Program-made: the position numbers and the translations under genes | Notes under the pieces: generated by a model | The model's database searches: none | What the model saw: the letters and a program-made list of their open reading frames with translations, nothing else | Told to the model about the DNA's origin: nothing | Shown: piece by piece, positions 10,720 to 22,869 of the stretch | How the letters are laid out: the number at the start of each line of letters is the position of its first letter | How positions within the stretch are numbered: position 1 is the stretch's first letter | DNA from: Kuschelorhynchus macadamiae | Taxonomy: Eukaryota; Arthropoda; Insecta; Coleoptera; Curculionidae | DNA length: 64,000 nucleotides | Assembly (NCBI GenBank): GCA_030620095.1 | Contig: JAUTXW010001311.1 | Coordinates: forward strand, 391,001-455,000 | Reading direction: 5' to 3'

Positions 10720-12200
10720 TTATAGAATGTATAAAAATGTTATGAAAAATAATAATAAATAAATTAAAAACTTAAAACAAAATGGAATAAACTACAATTT
10801 ACATTATTAGTATAGTTTTTATCGAATAATTACGTACATAGTGGAATTATGTACCAGGAAAATTGTGGGTAAAACCGAATTTACCGATTTATATTACCTA
10901 GACTCGTATATTTAAAACACTAAGTCAGATTTTTTAGTTCGTTTTTTGAAATGAACGCCTGGTTACCGAGACCGTTCATCACTATTTTTTGTATTATCAT
11001 ATTGCGTATTTTTTCAATAAAATATGTTTTTCTAGATTCCACTAGAAATTTATCAGGTCATCTAACGAAAAAGGCATAATAAAATCTGCCAGGCCAGCGA
11101 GTTATTATTAAAATATTAAGTAAGACTACAAGAATTAACGAGTTAGTATGCCTGTTTTTGATGAAGGTCAGTTACATTCTTTAATTTTGTAAATTATTGT
11201 ATTCTGTTTTTTTTAACTTTTTAGATGCATGGCATAAAGATGGTATTAGAATAGAAGCAACAAGACAGAACAATAATGCTGCACAAAGGCTTTTTTAATT
11301 TAAAATTGAAAAATATTGACGTTCATTTTTAAATACACTAAATCACTTACATTTTTTTGTGTTGTTACAAGTATAAATCTTCGTCAAATTTTAACACCAA
11401 AATATTTGCTGAATCTACATATGAAAGGGAAATGTCCCTTACTTTTATATTATGTTTCTTCTTCCTTAATACTTAACTTATTTTAGATAGATTTGTGTGC
11501 CTCAGAAAAAGATTGCAAAATTTCTACATCGGTATTAATGTGCTTCTTTCGCAAAATTAACTCCTTCAAAGCTTTAGATAAGTTGTGTCTTATCTTTGTA
11601 AACACTTGCTAGGCAAAACATTTTTCAGCTAAAAAATTAAAAGAATAAATATTTAAAATTAAATACAGCCTCGGTAAAAGATGTAGACACTATTTCTATC
11701 TATCTTATTTACCGCAAAAAAATAATTTATTTTTTTCGGCTCTCTCAATCTGTCCACAAAGTATTTGTTTTTGTTTTGATCTAGACTCGTTACTAGTGTC
11801 GCTTTTTGCTTAAACAGTAAAAGGCATGTATTAGTCTTATTTTTCAATCACATACAAACCTTTATTTTGCTTCTAACAATTGATGTAGTTTATTGATATT
11901 ACAGATATTACACACATTACCTTTTGCACCTTTTCATTCTTTTATTTGCAATGTATTTACTTATTATTAGTTAACAGGCCCCTTTAATCAAGGGTGCCAA
12001 GTGACGTCAAACCGGGGTTTCCAATCAAATTTGTAGTTATTTTGATTGTTTTTCTTTTTTCACAGGTTTATATTTTATTCTATACCTAGATTTCTATTTT
12101 GGTTATACTCATTAAGATAATTTCTTAAATTTCCATAACTTGTCTATTATACATAAGGATTTCAATATTATCATACTTTTTTAACAGTTATAGTTGCTTT
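10720..12200. other. No gene recognised
   Basis: AT-rich sequence with only short frames. I see no repeat family of the window here. Confidence 0.35.
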
Positions 12201-12239
12201 AATGCCATGTACATTTGGTAACCCGTTGACTGTCAATTT

Positions 12240-14010
12240 GTCTTGCCTTTCGTTAAAGAAATTTCCCTGTATCATCATGCCCACGTAAAATGTAGCTGTT
12301 TTTTAGGCAATAAATATTATGTTTTAAATGTAATTTGATGTTCGTCAACTTTCGTTTTTTCTTTGTTACATGTAAAAAGTTTTTAAGTATCTTAATTTTA
12401 GAACCATGTATCTTTCTGCATGTTCACTGGCGAGTAAGTATATCGTTCGATTCAACATTTTTGTTTTCTTTTCGGTTTTTTAGGCTTGTCCACTATCTTC
12501 ATAATTGAAGGATTTTATTAATCGATATACTTATTTGTGGATAGCGTTGATAATGATTAGTTAGTCGAAAACGCTCTGTTATAATTTTGGATTTGGATAC
12601 AGCCTTTTAGGTTTTCAATGAAGCTAACTGTATGTCTGTTAAACATGCTAATATATAATCAACATACCTATACCAACAAATGAAGTTTTAACTAAGGAAA
12701 TATTAATGAATTTTATTTTCTAAATGATCTATAAATATATCGGCTAAAATTGGACTTAAAGGGTTTCCCATTATTAAATATTCCTTACCTATATACATAG
12801 TTGATCCAAAGAGGTCAACAAGGCCTCTAAGATATCCTGTTTATAAATTGGATTAACATTATTTTTTGTAAGAACTTCTTCAACTAATGGTATATCATCA
12901 GTTGACGGTATACTCGGGAATAAATTCTGAACATCAAAGGATACCAGTTTAGCGTTACTTGGAATACTTAAATTATTGATTTGATTTATCAGTTGAAAGC
13001 TATTTTTTTACTGTATTTAGGTTTAAAAATGCAATATTTTATTAAAATGTTTATTAACTTATTAGAAAGAACTACTGTTGCTGCTGAAATATAGGATACA
13101 ATTGGTATAATTGACATATCATTTTTATGTAACTTAATAAATGAGTATAATTTAAAGGCTTGGAAATTCATTAATGATGTTTGATAGTTCTCTTGCTCGG
13201 TAAATATGCTCTCTTAGAATATTTAGCAACATTTTTTATCAGTTTTTGGAAAAGTTCTGTCGGATCAAAATTATTTTTTTCAAACTTATCTGAATATGTT
13301 GATCTTTGTTCAGAGCCTATAATAATTTTTCCTTTATCTTCTCTTGTAAGAATTATATTATGTAATTATTGATTTTGCCATTCAGTAATCGTTAGAGAAA
13401 GAACCCTTATTGTTATCGGGTTTTTGATCAACTATATTGGATAATAGGTGTTTTTCAATATCCGTAAGTTGCATATTTTGTGCTGCTAATTCACACTCAA
13501 CCCCTAATTGTTCCTTAATGTTTTTACAATCTTTTACACTATGATTATAACTAAAACCCCTCTTTGAGAAATTAGATTCCTCTGTTGTAAAATTAACATC
13601 AGAAGAATTAACAAATCTAAGGTCGAATTTATGATCTGGGAATATAACGTTTTTATTATTATTAATATTAGTATTAATCTTTATTACTTCTTAATTTATT
13701 TAATTGCCCTAAAAACTTTTTATGAGTAATACAATCTACATGATCTTTTGCCAACTTATTGAAAATGTCAAATTCTAAACTAGGGAACCTATAACTAAAT
13801 TCACTATAGATTACCTTGCGATACACGTTGTTAATGTCTATGCAATTGTATTGAATTTTTCGGTCATGATATATAAACTTCCTATCTGACTACTGGCTTT
13901 TGGCATCAGTTTTTAATTTCATGTACCTTGGAAAAACACAGAACTTCAAACATTGATTAAAAAACCAAATTTAATTATTTTGTATATGTTTGCCCTATGA
14001 AACTTTCTCT
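12240..14010 (-). pseudogene. Penelope-like reverse transcriptase, decayed
   Basis: On the minus strand, PLE RT blocks follow one another: an N-terminal segment near 13370-13190 (REDKGKIIIG, then TYSDKFEKNNFDPTELF), LYSFIKLHKNDM with PIVSYISA at about 13150-13075, KLVSFDVQNLFPSIP at about 12945-12900, MGNPLSPILADIFIDHLE at about 12770-12720, a YVDYILA variant of the YADD box near 12665, and NFLDL-like sequence near 12520. Frames change several times and many stops interrupt the reading, so the copy is dead. It belongs to a different PLE lineage from the 4-6 kb fragments. No GIY-YIG domain was found downstream. Confidence 0.7.
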
Positions 14011-14189
14011 GTATAGGCTTTATAATCCCTTGTGTATTAAATCTTTAATCCATGGCCACTTATACACTTTAACTAAAAATTTTTTATTTTCTGGCACCAC
14101 TGTTTAATGATTCTAATATTCTGAGCAACAAAAAATTACTTTTGGGCAGATAAAGGTTATTTGCAAAACTGCGTTCCGGCCTAGCAATT

Positions 14190-15060
14190 ATACACAAATT
14201 GAGTGGAGGGTCCGGTTCATCCGTAAGTTTCATTGCGCGGCGTTTCCGTCTATTGAGCGGGTAAACAAGTAGGCTTTGACCTCGGCGAACTATTCCTCCG
14301 AATCAAATCTTTTGTTTCTTATGTATTTTTAAACATTGAAAACACATGTAATCCATATGAACGTATTAAATAAAAATTGCTGAATAGTGTGGATGAAATA
14401 TGCGTTCATTCGCGAACTGACGACACGAACCGCATAATGAGTAGCCTGTTTGATTGTCAAAATCTGAGAAAACTCTGTATATTTCCTTTAAGCCTGCCAC
14501 TCACTATTCGGTTCGGTCCGTCGGTTCGATTCGTTCATTCGATTCGCCATTCATATGAATGAACGAATATTTCATCCACATTATTCATCAATTTTTTTTT
14601 GATACGTTCGCATGGATTTCATGAGTTTCAATGTTTGAAAATACACAAAAAAACAAAAGATTTAGTTCAGACGAATGGTTGCCCAAGGTCAAAGCATACT
14701 TGATTATCCGTCCAAAAACCGGAATTACTGCGTAATAAATGGAACGGATGAACTGGGTCCTCCACACTATACGGACGGTTGAACTATTAGACGAATAAAC
14801 AAATTGTGAGTAGAGAGCTTATTCGGTTCGATTCGTCCATGAACTAATGGCCGAACCAACGAATAGATGAACATAAATTGTATCCACACTATTTATCAAT
14901 GACAGTACACGAAAAAATAAAAGATTTGATGAGGACGTGTGGTTCCCGAAGTCAAAGGCCACTTGATTATTCGCCCAAGAGAACGAATTGCCGCGCAACG
15001 AGTCGCAAAGGACCCTCCACACTATGCGGACAAATCAACGAGTGGACGAATTAACGAACA
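14190..15060. repeat. Palindromic MITE-like array
   Basis: Three related units of about 250-370 bp. The first (14190-14450) matches the reverse complement of the middle one (14560-14790) through GTGGAGG.TCC, CAAATCTTTTGTTT and GTGTGGATGAAAT, and a third unit (14800-15060) repeats the middle one's order (ATCCACACTA, AAAAGATTTGATGAGGACG, CCACACTATGCGGAC). Together they form a long imperfect palindrome centred near 14550, where ATTCATATGAAT sits. No transposase is encoded. Confidence 0.55.
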
Positions 15061-16290
15061 GTAAATAGCGGGCTTTGGTAATAGAGATTCGAACAAAATT
15101 AAAAAATTGGAAATGATGCAGAAATTTAAATAAACCGTAGAAGTCTGTTCAAATATTCAACCTTTTGCACTCCTTTTAAAACACGCAGTGTACGGACCAT
15201 TTTGATATTCAAACTAAACTAGTTAGTACCCAAACACACTGCCTATCACCTGCCAAAAGTTTATTTTCTCTTCTTTAAGAAATGAGGAGACAATGCTTTA
15301 TTGAATTTACCTAAAATTATTGAACGTCCACTTCGAATATTGCTTAATGTATTAAAAATATCACAGCTTATTTTGGTTATTGATATAATTTGGGGTATTT
15401 TGATAAGCGCAATATTTTTAATATGGCAATCTTTCAATACCCAAAAAAAATACTAATTTTAAATTAGATTTTCACGAACTTATTTAAATCGAAAAGTTTA
15501 CTGATCGAAAGCTCAAAGAACGGAATTATTTTAAAGAGAGCGAAAGATTCAACTTATTTCCATAAACAACAGATAAAAGAAAAATAAAAATTTTAAGTAA
15601 CTTTCTGTGACAGGACAAAACTCATTAAGCTTTTTAAAATTCATTGAATTTGTTCAGGATATCCATGCAAGAAGATACCTTAAAGTCGGGTTTTTTTTAG
15701 AACCCTGATTAAATCAACTTTTTTTCCTACTTTCGATTTTTGTGGAATTATTTCCGCTTAAAAAATATTAAGGAGAAACTGTGTACAGCAAATTTATGTG
15801 GTGTATTTAGCGTGTTTTTTTCGCCCTAGATATACATTTTAAAACATCTTAAAATATAAAAATGAGGTAATAGTACCTCAATTGACTGATGAAAAATTCG
15901 AATACGAACTCCAGTTAAACTGGAAACAAAAATAAATTCGAAACTCTTTATAATTTTCAATTTTTATATTAATTTTTTCTAACTCTATAATAGATAAGAT
16001 ATCAGACGTAAACTTTTTTGTAGAGTCGCCAATAGAAAGTTGTTTTTGATATTCAATCAGATTTTTCAAAAAATTAAGTTGCTAGAGCGAGATTAGGTAA
16101 ATTTGTTTACAGTGACACTAATCGGCAAAAACAAAAAAGCAAAAGACTGTTAAATGTTCGTCCTTTAAAATTTGCAAAAATATCAATTTACTATTTTTTA
16201 AGAAAATAAATTAAAACAAAAGTTTTATATCCGTATCTTACTTTACCATAGTTTAGTAACAGTATATTATTACAAGGTATTTATTACTTC
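15060..16290. other. No gene recognised
   Basis: AT-rich DNA without supported coding capacity or recognised repeat. Confidence 0.35.
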
Positions 16291-16309
16291 ACTCATAAAA
16301 GGGTTCCGT

Positions 16310-16850
16310 CTGTTCGCGGCACAGCTAAAACACTACTTACCCGATTGACTTCAAATTTTGGTAATAAGTAAGGATCATATGGGGATGACCTAATAACATT
16401 TTAAAGTATTAAAGCTAATTATTTACGTTACCTCAAATTTTGCACAAATATCAAGTATTACATACCAATGAACTGGTAACATTCTGGTATAAATATAAGA
16501 TAACAAAACAAAATGGCGGCCTAATAAAATATTTAAAAAATCACCCTTACAAAACTACTTATTAGATTAATTTCAAATTTTGTGCAAGTGTTGAGTGTGA
16601 TATTGAGATAAACTGGTAAAGTTGTGTTACGAATTCATGATGTCGGAAATAAACGTTAAAACAACTTATTCAGTTGACTTTAAATTTTGCAGAAAAATGT
16701 AATGTGATATAAGGATAAAGTGGTATGAATTCACCATGACGTAACAAAATCGCGGTGTGTGTCAATGGAACTGGTAAAATACTGGTGAATCCAATATGAT
16801 GGAACAAGATGGCGCCCAAAAAAAAAGTTTGAGAAGACAGAATATATGTA
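16310..16850 (+). repeat. Dispersed repeat R1, copy 3
   Basis: Best-preserved set of R1 tandem units. The phrase ..GATTGACTTCAAATTTTG or a variant starts near 16340, 16427, 16560 and 16670, each followed by a GATATNNNGATAAACTGGTA block and an AAAATGGCGGCC block. Confidence 0.6.
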
Positions 16851-16859
16851 TTCCTAAAT

Positions 16860-18510
16860 TACTATGTACTGAACCAAATTGGATCACAGTGCACTATTCC
16901 TAATAAAAGTGAATACTCGTAACGAGGGAATTTCCGGGTAAAGGAAATAAACCAATTTTTTATATATATCTAGTTTTCAAAATGAATGTTGAAGAAATTG
17001 ATTTCAATGTTTTGTCGTGTTAAAAAATGTGTTCAATACGCATCTAGTAAAAAGCAAATTATAGCGAAGTTATCAATGCTTTTTCGTCATATTCAAATTT
17101 AGTCGTCAGAAAAAATATAATCGATAATACTCTTTCCTAAGAAAAACACATTATATTCAAAATCGTCGTTTAGATTTATCTCTTATTTTCGGAGCATTTT
17201 GTATCTTTCTTATCTTCAGTTTTTTCAAAATTAAAGTTCTAAAAGTTAAATGGATTAGATTTCAGTAATGCAGTTTTTACTTCATGGTTCTCCTATATTA
17301 TATAGATATTTTATTTTACGATTTCCTTTATTCAAAAAATTAAATATTTGGTTATTTCGAATTTTGATTTTCATTCACTTTCTAGCCATTTGCGGTTAAG
17401 GCATCATTGAACATTCGTCTCAAGTTGGTAAAACTGAAGGTTTCGACTCGTTAAAATGCCTCTATGGTTATCCTATGATTGTCTTTTTTTATTCTTTAAG
17501 CGACAACCTGGGTTCCGATATTGCCCACTCAAACTTGTTCGAGAGTTTTAGACGGGAAATCCAAAAAAAAAAATTCCAAATTATGCACTTTGAATCATCG
17601 AAGCTTCAAAAAAGTTCCTACGTCGGATGCCACGGAGCGGTTAGTGTAGACTATGTTTTTACCAAAAGAAGCATCTCTATGATTAATTTTGAATTTTTCC
17701 CCGATGTTACAGTTACCGATCTAGTGCGTCGAATGTCAAAAAATACGCATTTCAAAAATTTTCAGTCCAGATAGAAAATGCACAAACATTACTTAGGGCT
17801 GAGCCTAAATTACATAATACCATCATTGCTATCGTTAACTTCATATTGTTTATAATAGAACCAAGTAATTAACAAGTATATAAACCAAATATTGTATATA
17901 GTTTTTAATAGAAGCAATTAATTATCAATATATAATAAACCAACTTAAACCTATGTATCTAAAAAGAAAAATGGACTCTTATATATGGCTGTTTCATAAG
18001 TCAGCAACTTTATAATGAAAGATCGTTTTGCTTTAAAAATTTAACATACCAACAGTGTTCAACACTGTTCATAATAGAAATAGTAACGTTTGAACCAAAA
18101 CACATACAAATATATTACAGTAGACCGATTTTCTAGTGGGAAATTTGAGACCCTAACAATTATGACTTATATTTGAATCAGTGTAAAGCATATTTTTCAC
18201 TGAGTAAAAGAAACACTTAAACAAATGAATCCAAGACGTTGGCGAAAAACAGTTTGATCTGCAGTGTATTTAGTAAAATTCTCTCTTTATAGGATCTTTT
18301 ATTCGAAGAAGAAGGCTACCTTTTAGAAGAAATTATTCTGATTTGTGAGAAGATAAGATCGAAATAATAAAAAGTTACATATCTAATAATAGGAAACATA
18401 AAGTTTTAAGGATCTAAAACAATAAAAGTCATTTTAAACTGAAATCTGCATTCATGTAAACCTAACTCATAAGCCGGATAAGGAAACGTGATTTTCCACT
18501 TCTAAATGCT
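16860..18510. other. No gene recognised
   Basis: AT-rich. A 99-codon open frame at 17475-17774 (+) has no recognisable motif and I do not call it a gene. Confidence 0.35.
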
Positions 18511-18515
18511 AAGAC

Positions 18516-18519
18516 TCTA

Positions 18520-18603
<84 letters not shown>
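18516..18603. repeat. (TA)n microsatellite, left of DD41D element
   Basis: About 88 bp of TA with rare single-base interruptions. It is the left half of the tract into which the element at 18604-20667 inserted. The right half is at 20668-20706. Confidence 0.9.
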
Positions 18604-18896
18604 CAGTGTGTATCAGCCAAATGGAATAAATTCGATAATAAATAAATGGGGGCGTGTTCGGAAAAACGCTTGGACCCGTCGATTGGTATTTTTAGTTGCT
18701 CATTTTCTCCAATAAAAACTTTTTATACAGGGTGTCTCCTGTAACAGTGGTCAATGCCAACTTTCTTATTTCAAATGCAACACCCCAGATATTATTTAAT
18801 TTTTGAATTCTTTAGGAGATTCTAAACATATTTTATGTTCAATGTCCTATACCTATCTTCAACTATTTCGGTAATATTAAGTGTTTTCAAATTTAT
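18604..18896 (+). repeat. Left TIR of DD41D element
   Basis: Pairs with 20375-20667. It contains an internal ACAGGGTGTC phrase about 125 bp from the end. Confidence 0.88.
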
Positions 18897-19218
18897 TTTT
18901 ATTTTATTTATTTCGAATTTATTATTATTCATGAAAGTGGCTCTGGTTATTGAACTATTTATTTGAATACAAAAATTCGCTACAACACACTCAATACTTA
19001 TTTACCATTTAGGTCTTCATATTAAGAATGTAAGCAAAAACCATTTTAGCGTTCCTTTTTATTGATATGGAACAAAAAGAGCCAGTTTTGTTTACTTTTA
19101 AGTTTTGTTTACTTTTGTGTAAAATGCCTGGCCTTTCTCTTTGCAAGACAGTAGTTGTCAGTGTCAGTGTCATAGTCTTTTGAATTTCGTTAACTGCATA
19201 ATACCTAATATCAGAAAA

Positions 19219-20307
19219 ATGGTTCATTTAACAGAAATGCATAAAATAACAATTCTACAAATGATTGGTTATGGAGATAACACACGAACACAAGTGGAAG
19301 TTGCTCGCTTATTTCATGAAAAATTTCCAAATTTGCCGCATATATCCCAAGGGACAATTAGTAAAATAGAAAAGCAGTTTCGCGAGCTTGGACATGTGAG
19401 GCAGATAAAAAAAGCAGCTGCCAATTCAATAAATGATGATACTAAATTGGATATTATGCTTGAGTTTGAGGAAAACCCACATATTTCTAGTCGACAAGCC
19501 GCCGCAATGTTCGATATTAGCCATTCGTCGATTATTCGAACATTAAAAGAAAATAAAATGCATCCCTATAAAGTGATACCAACTCAGGAGCTCATGGAAG
19601 ACGATTATGATAGGAGAACTTATTTTTGTGAACAAATGATGGCTATGTTAGATAACAATGTTATTCAATTAGAACATGTTTTGTTTTCGGATGAGTGCAC
19701 CTTTACACTTCACGGTCATGTAAATCGTCAAAATTGCCGCTATTGGTCTAGGGAAAATCCTCACTGGATCAGCGAAGAACATACTCAATATCCTGAAAAG
19801 GTTAATGTTTGGGCAGGAATTGTTAGGGATCATATCATAGGCCCTTTTTTCATTGACGGCAATTTGAATGGCGATAATTATTTAGCACTGCTCCAAAATA
19901 ATGTCGTGCCAACTTTGACAAATTTTTATACGGATCCAGCAAACCCACAAGTTCCAGCGAATATGATATGGTTTCAGCAAGATGGAGCACCGCCCCATTA
20001 CCAAATTAATGTCCGGCAGTACCTCAACGGAATATTTCCAAATCGGTGGATAGTGAGACGAGGATCGATAGAATGGCCAGCGCGATCCCCTGATCTGACG
20101 CCATTAGACTTTTTCTTATGGGGACATATTAAAAATGTTGTATACAAAACTAAACCCCTCGACTTAGCTGACTTAAGAAGCCGAATAACGCTTGCGATTA
20201 GATCGGTCACGCCTGAGATGCTAAATAACGTTAGAAGAAATTTCTATTTAAGATTAGGAATTTGCCAAGACGTTCGCGGCGAGCATATTCAACAGTTCCT
20301 AAATTAA
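19219..20307 (+). CDS. DD41D Tc1/mariner-type transposase, apparently intact
   Basis: The 362-aa protein starts at the ATG of MVHLTEMHK. Upstream in-frame codons exist but lie in noncoding sequence. Residues 1-110 carry two helix-turn-helix modules for TIR binding (the second around SSRQAAAMFDISHSSIIRTL). The catalytic triad is visible: D158 in FSDECTF, D255 in WFQQDGAPPH and D297 in RSPDLTPLDFF, with exactly 41 residues between the second and third Asp, hence DD41D. The length matches the family (about 340-370 aa). Acting on the flanking 293-bp TIRs in the nucleus it would cut and paste at TA dinucleotides. No stop or shift interrupts it. A relative with a single stop lies at 47.85-48.97 kb with its triad at the same positions. 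Confidence 0.9.
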   Translation: MVHLTEMHKITILQMIGYGDNTRTQVEVARLFHEKFPNLPHISQGTISKIEKQFRELGHVRQIKKAAANSINDDTKLDIMLEFEENPHISSRQAAAMFDISHSSIIRTLKENKMHPYKVIPTQELMEDDYDRRTYFCEQMMAMLDNNVIQLEHVLFSDECTFTLHGHVNRQNCRYWSRENPHWISEEHTQYPEKVNVWAGIVRDHIIGPFFIDGNLNGDNYLALLQNNVVPTLTNFYTDPANPQVPANMIWFQQDGAPPHYQINVRQYLNGIFPNRWIVRRGSIEWPARSPDLTPLDFFLWGHIKNVVYKTKPLDLADLRSRITLAIRSVTPEMLNNVRRNFYLRLGICQDVRGEHIQQFLN

Positions 20308-20374
20308 CTTTTTACTTTTGTTTATAGATTATGAAGAAATAAATAATTTTATTTTTTTAATCTTAATTTTTGCA

Positions 20375-20667
20375 ATAAATTTGAAAACACTTAATATTGC
20401 CGAAATAGTTGAAGATAGGTATAGGACATTGAACATAAAATATGTTTAGAATCTCCTAAAGAATCCAAAAATTAAATAATATCCGGGGTGTTGCATTTGA
20501 AATAAGAAAGTTGGCATTGACCACTGTTACAGGACACACCCTGTATAAAAAGTTTTTATTGGAGAAAATGAGCAACTAAAAATACCAATCGATGGGTCCA
20601 AGCGTTTTCCCGAACACGCCCCCATTTATTTATTATCGAATTTATTCCATTTGGCTGATACACACTG
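20375..20667 (-). repeat. Right TIR of DD41D element
   Basis: Reverse complement of 18604-18896 with few mismatches. Confidence 0.88.

Positions 20668-20706
<39 letters not shown>
20668..20706. repeat. (TA)n microsatellite, right of DD41D element
   Basis: About 39 bp of TA abutting the right TIR on one side and the PLE fragment on the other. Confidence 0.85.
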
Positions 20707-20710
<4 letters not shown>

Positions 20711-22260
20711 CCCACGAATGTTTTAAAAAAATATATAACGAACTTATTAAAAAATGGGAAACAAAAACGTACAATTCTCCTAATCTAATAGAGCTAAAAA
20801 TTTAAAAATACACCACGCGCAGGTTCCTAAAATGTTTGGGTTACCCAAGCTTCACAAAGAGGAAACACCTTTAAGAAATATTAAATAATATTATAAATAA
20901 AACTTCATCTTTTATCAAAGATTCTTGGCATTTTAATGAAAACATTTGAAATATGACAATACCGGACAATTATATAATCATATCTCTTGACGTTGTATCC
21001 TTATACACAAAATTTCCTTTAGATTTAGCCGTGGACCTAATAAAAAATGGAATGAAATTTAAAAACATACCAACATCCCTCTTGAAGAATTCTTCCCAGC
21101 CATTCAAATAACTTTGTAATCTACTTATTTTACATATAATGATACGTATTATAAACAAGTTAAAAGCTGTGCAATGGGATCAATTATCTCAAGCGTAATT
21201 ACCCAACTTGTTTTGCGGGGTCCTGAAAATCAGATCATTCCTAATTTACCATATAACGTACCTTTTTACTAGAAATGCGTGCTTGATTGTATTACAACTA
21301 TTTCCAAAAAATCATGACAGATATTGTTCTTAATTCCTTTCACTAGAAACTTAATTTCACAATTGAACTAGAACACAATTAAATTTCTTGACATGACATT
21401 ATACCACAATCAAAATTCTATAAATACAATGTGGTACACAAAAAAAGCTTGATCCGGTAGATACCTTAACTTTCACTCACATTATACCCTTTCTCAAAAA
21501 AAGTCCGTACACACAACAAAAAATTAAAAAGAAAATATATTTTTATCACTTGCGTATGTATAAGGGCTTTCTGAACAATTTCAGTCTATTTTCAAAAAAA
21601 AACAAGACATAACCGTGTCATAAATGTTACAATCTTCTGAAAAAAAATTAGCACATTAAAAAGTAAAATGCATAAAAAAAAAGTGTTATATAACAAATAC
21701 CATATACCGATTGTTCAAGTGTTTGGTCAGATATCATAAAATCAGCAAAACCGGTTAAATGGGCACAAAAAATACAACAGTTTTAAGTAAATATGATAAT
21801 CAGACTAATCATAAATTTAATTTTTCGGAAACCAAAATATTGCAGACAGAACATAATCAAAGGAAACGAGAATTCCTGGTGATGATCCGAGAACTCTATT
21901 AACCATAAAACAGATATAGAAAATCTCAGCAGAATATATTCTAACATCTTAAACAATTAATACTCGTATTATAAAAATCCTATATGTGTGACTTGTATTT
22001 TTTAAAAAACTTAAACATAATGTTGTGAATTGTCTTAAATAGATTAAGATAAGCCGAAAAAGATTACTTTTTCAAACTTTTAAAATTTGTATACATGTAT
22101 TCCTCCAAGAATTTAGAATTAAAAATTATAATGCATAACACTAAACTTTCAAGGCAGTCACTTTATTTTATTTTAGATAACTGATAAAGCCAATAAAATG
22201 GTCGAAATATTTTAAAAAATAAAATCTTCTAACATCAATGTTGTGGACACTCTTCCCAAG
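20707..22260 (+). pseudogene. Penelope-like reverse transcriptase, decayed, between (TA)n tracts
   Basis: Plus-strand translation gives PLE blocks in order: RRFLKC and PSFTKRK in place of LPKLHK near 20815-20860, SSFIKDSWHF near 20910, YIIISLDVVSLYTKFPLDLAVDLI at 20970-21040 (RT motif with the first catalytic Asp), and YYKQVKSCAMGSIIS near 21150-21190. Stops and shifts are frequent, and the part after 21300 is barely readable. The 3' end at about 22181-22209 has a hammerhead-like stem-loop. A (TA)n tract borders both ends (20668-20706 and 22277-22365), so the PLE probably inserted into a TA array. Confidence 0.65.
22181..22209 (+). ncRNA. Hammerhead-like stem-loop in PLE 3' tail
   Basis: CTGATAAA followed by GCCA/TGGT with an AT-rich loop and then CGAAATA. 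Same plan as the motifs at 5.94, 24.74, 25.42 and 43.01 kb, but with a weak stem and a core substitution. Confidence 0.25.
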
Positions 22261-22276
22261 AAAGGCTTTTTTATAA

Positions 22277-22346
<70 letters not shown>

Positions 22347-22365
22347 TATATGAGTATATATATAA
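22277..22365. repeat. (TA)n microsatellite
   Basis: About 85-90 bp of TA with a short interruption near 22340-22355, just past the PLE 3' end. Confidence 0.9.
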
Positions 22366-22736
22366 AGAAATATCTTGCCCTTTTTATGATTATGATTTTT
22401 TAATGTTAAACAAACATAAAAGATGTTTTAGTACTTTAGCATTACCTGTTATTATTTATTTTGCGAATAAACCTATTTTTCTTATAGAGTTCTTATGGAC
22501 TTACACTAAAGTTGCTTTTTATAGGAATCGGTTATTAACAATTTTTAGAAACAATGAGAACAAAACGAATCATCTATATCGGATGAAGCTAACGTTAAGG
22601 GCAGTTATTCTTCTCAATAAGCAATTCTCAAATGTTCGTAGAGAAAATGTATTCCTTAATTTTTGTTTCAATTATGTTGAAGACCACCTTTATTGCATAT
22701 TTCCCTCTGGTAATTTTATACGTATCAAGGCACCTT

Positions 22737-22865
22737 GACGTTTACGCCTTGTCTAGTTATATCCCCGGACATTTTCTGATTTATTGACATCCCCGAACGC
22801 GAAACAAGAGTAAAATCCGCGCAATTTTCCTGGAAGAAGATCGTAAAAGGGACGGTTTAATATTA
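22737..22865 (+). repeat. Dispersed repeat R2, copy 2
   Basis: CGCCTTGTC, CCCCGGACATT..TGATTTATTGAC, GAACGCGAAACAAGAG and the closing GGTTTAATATTACAG match R2 copies at 6.6, 31.7 and 44.4 kb. Confidence 0.55.
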
Positions 22866-22869
22866 CAGT

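Larger units (their letters stand above)
18604..20667 (+). mobile_element. Full-length DD41D Tc1/mariner element
   Basis: Two inverted repeats of about 293 bp (18604-18896 and 20375-20667) begin CAGTGTGTATCAGCC and differ at only a few positions. TA at 18602-18603 and 20668-20669 is the expected target duplication, although the flanks are themselves (TA)n. The interior is a single transposase frame. All parts needed for mobility appear present. I could not find any break. Confidence 0.9.

Noticed and set aside
10260..16830. Evenly repeated R1 units as a CRISPR array
   Set aside because: Units are degenerate, have no constant repeat with unique spacers, and the genome is eukaryotic.
17475..17774. 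99-codon open frame (+)
   Set aside because: No family motif, no context, ordinary length for chance in this DNA.
22403..22738. 111-codon open frame (+)
   Set aside because: Runs from (TA)n-flanking DNA up to the edge of repeat R2; no motif.
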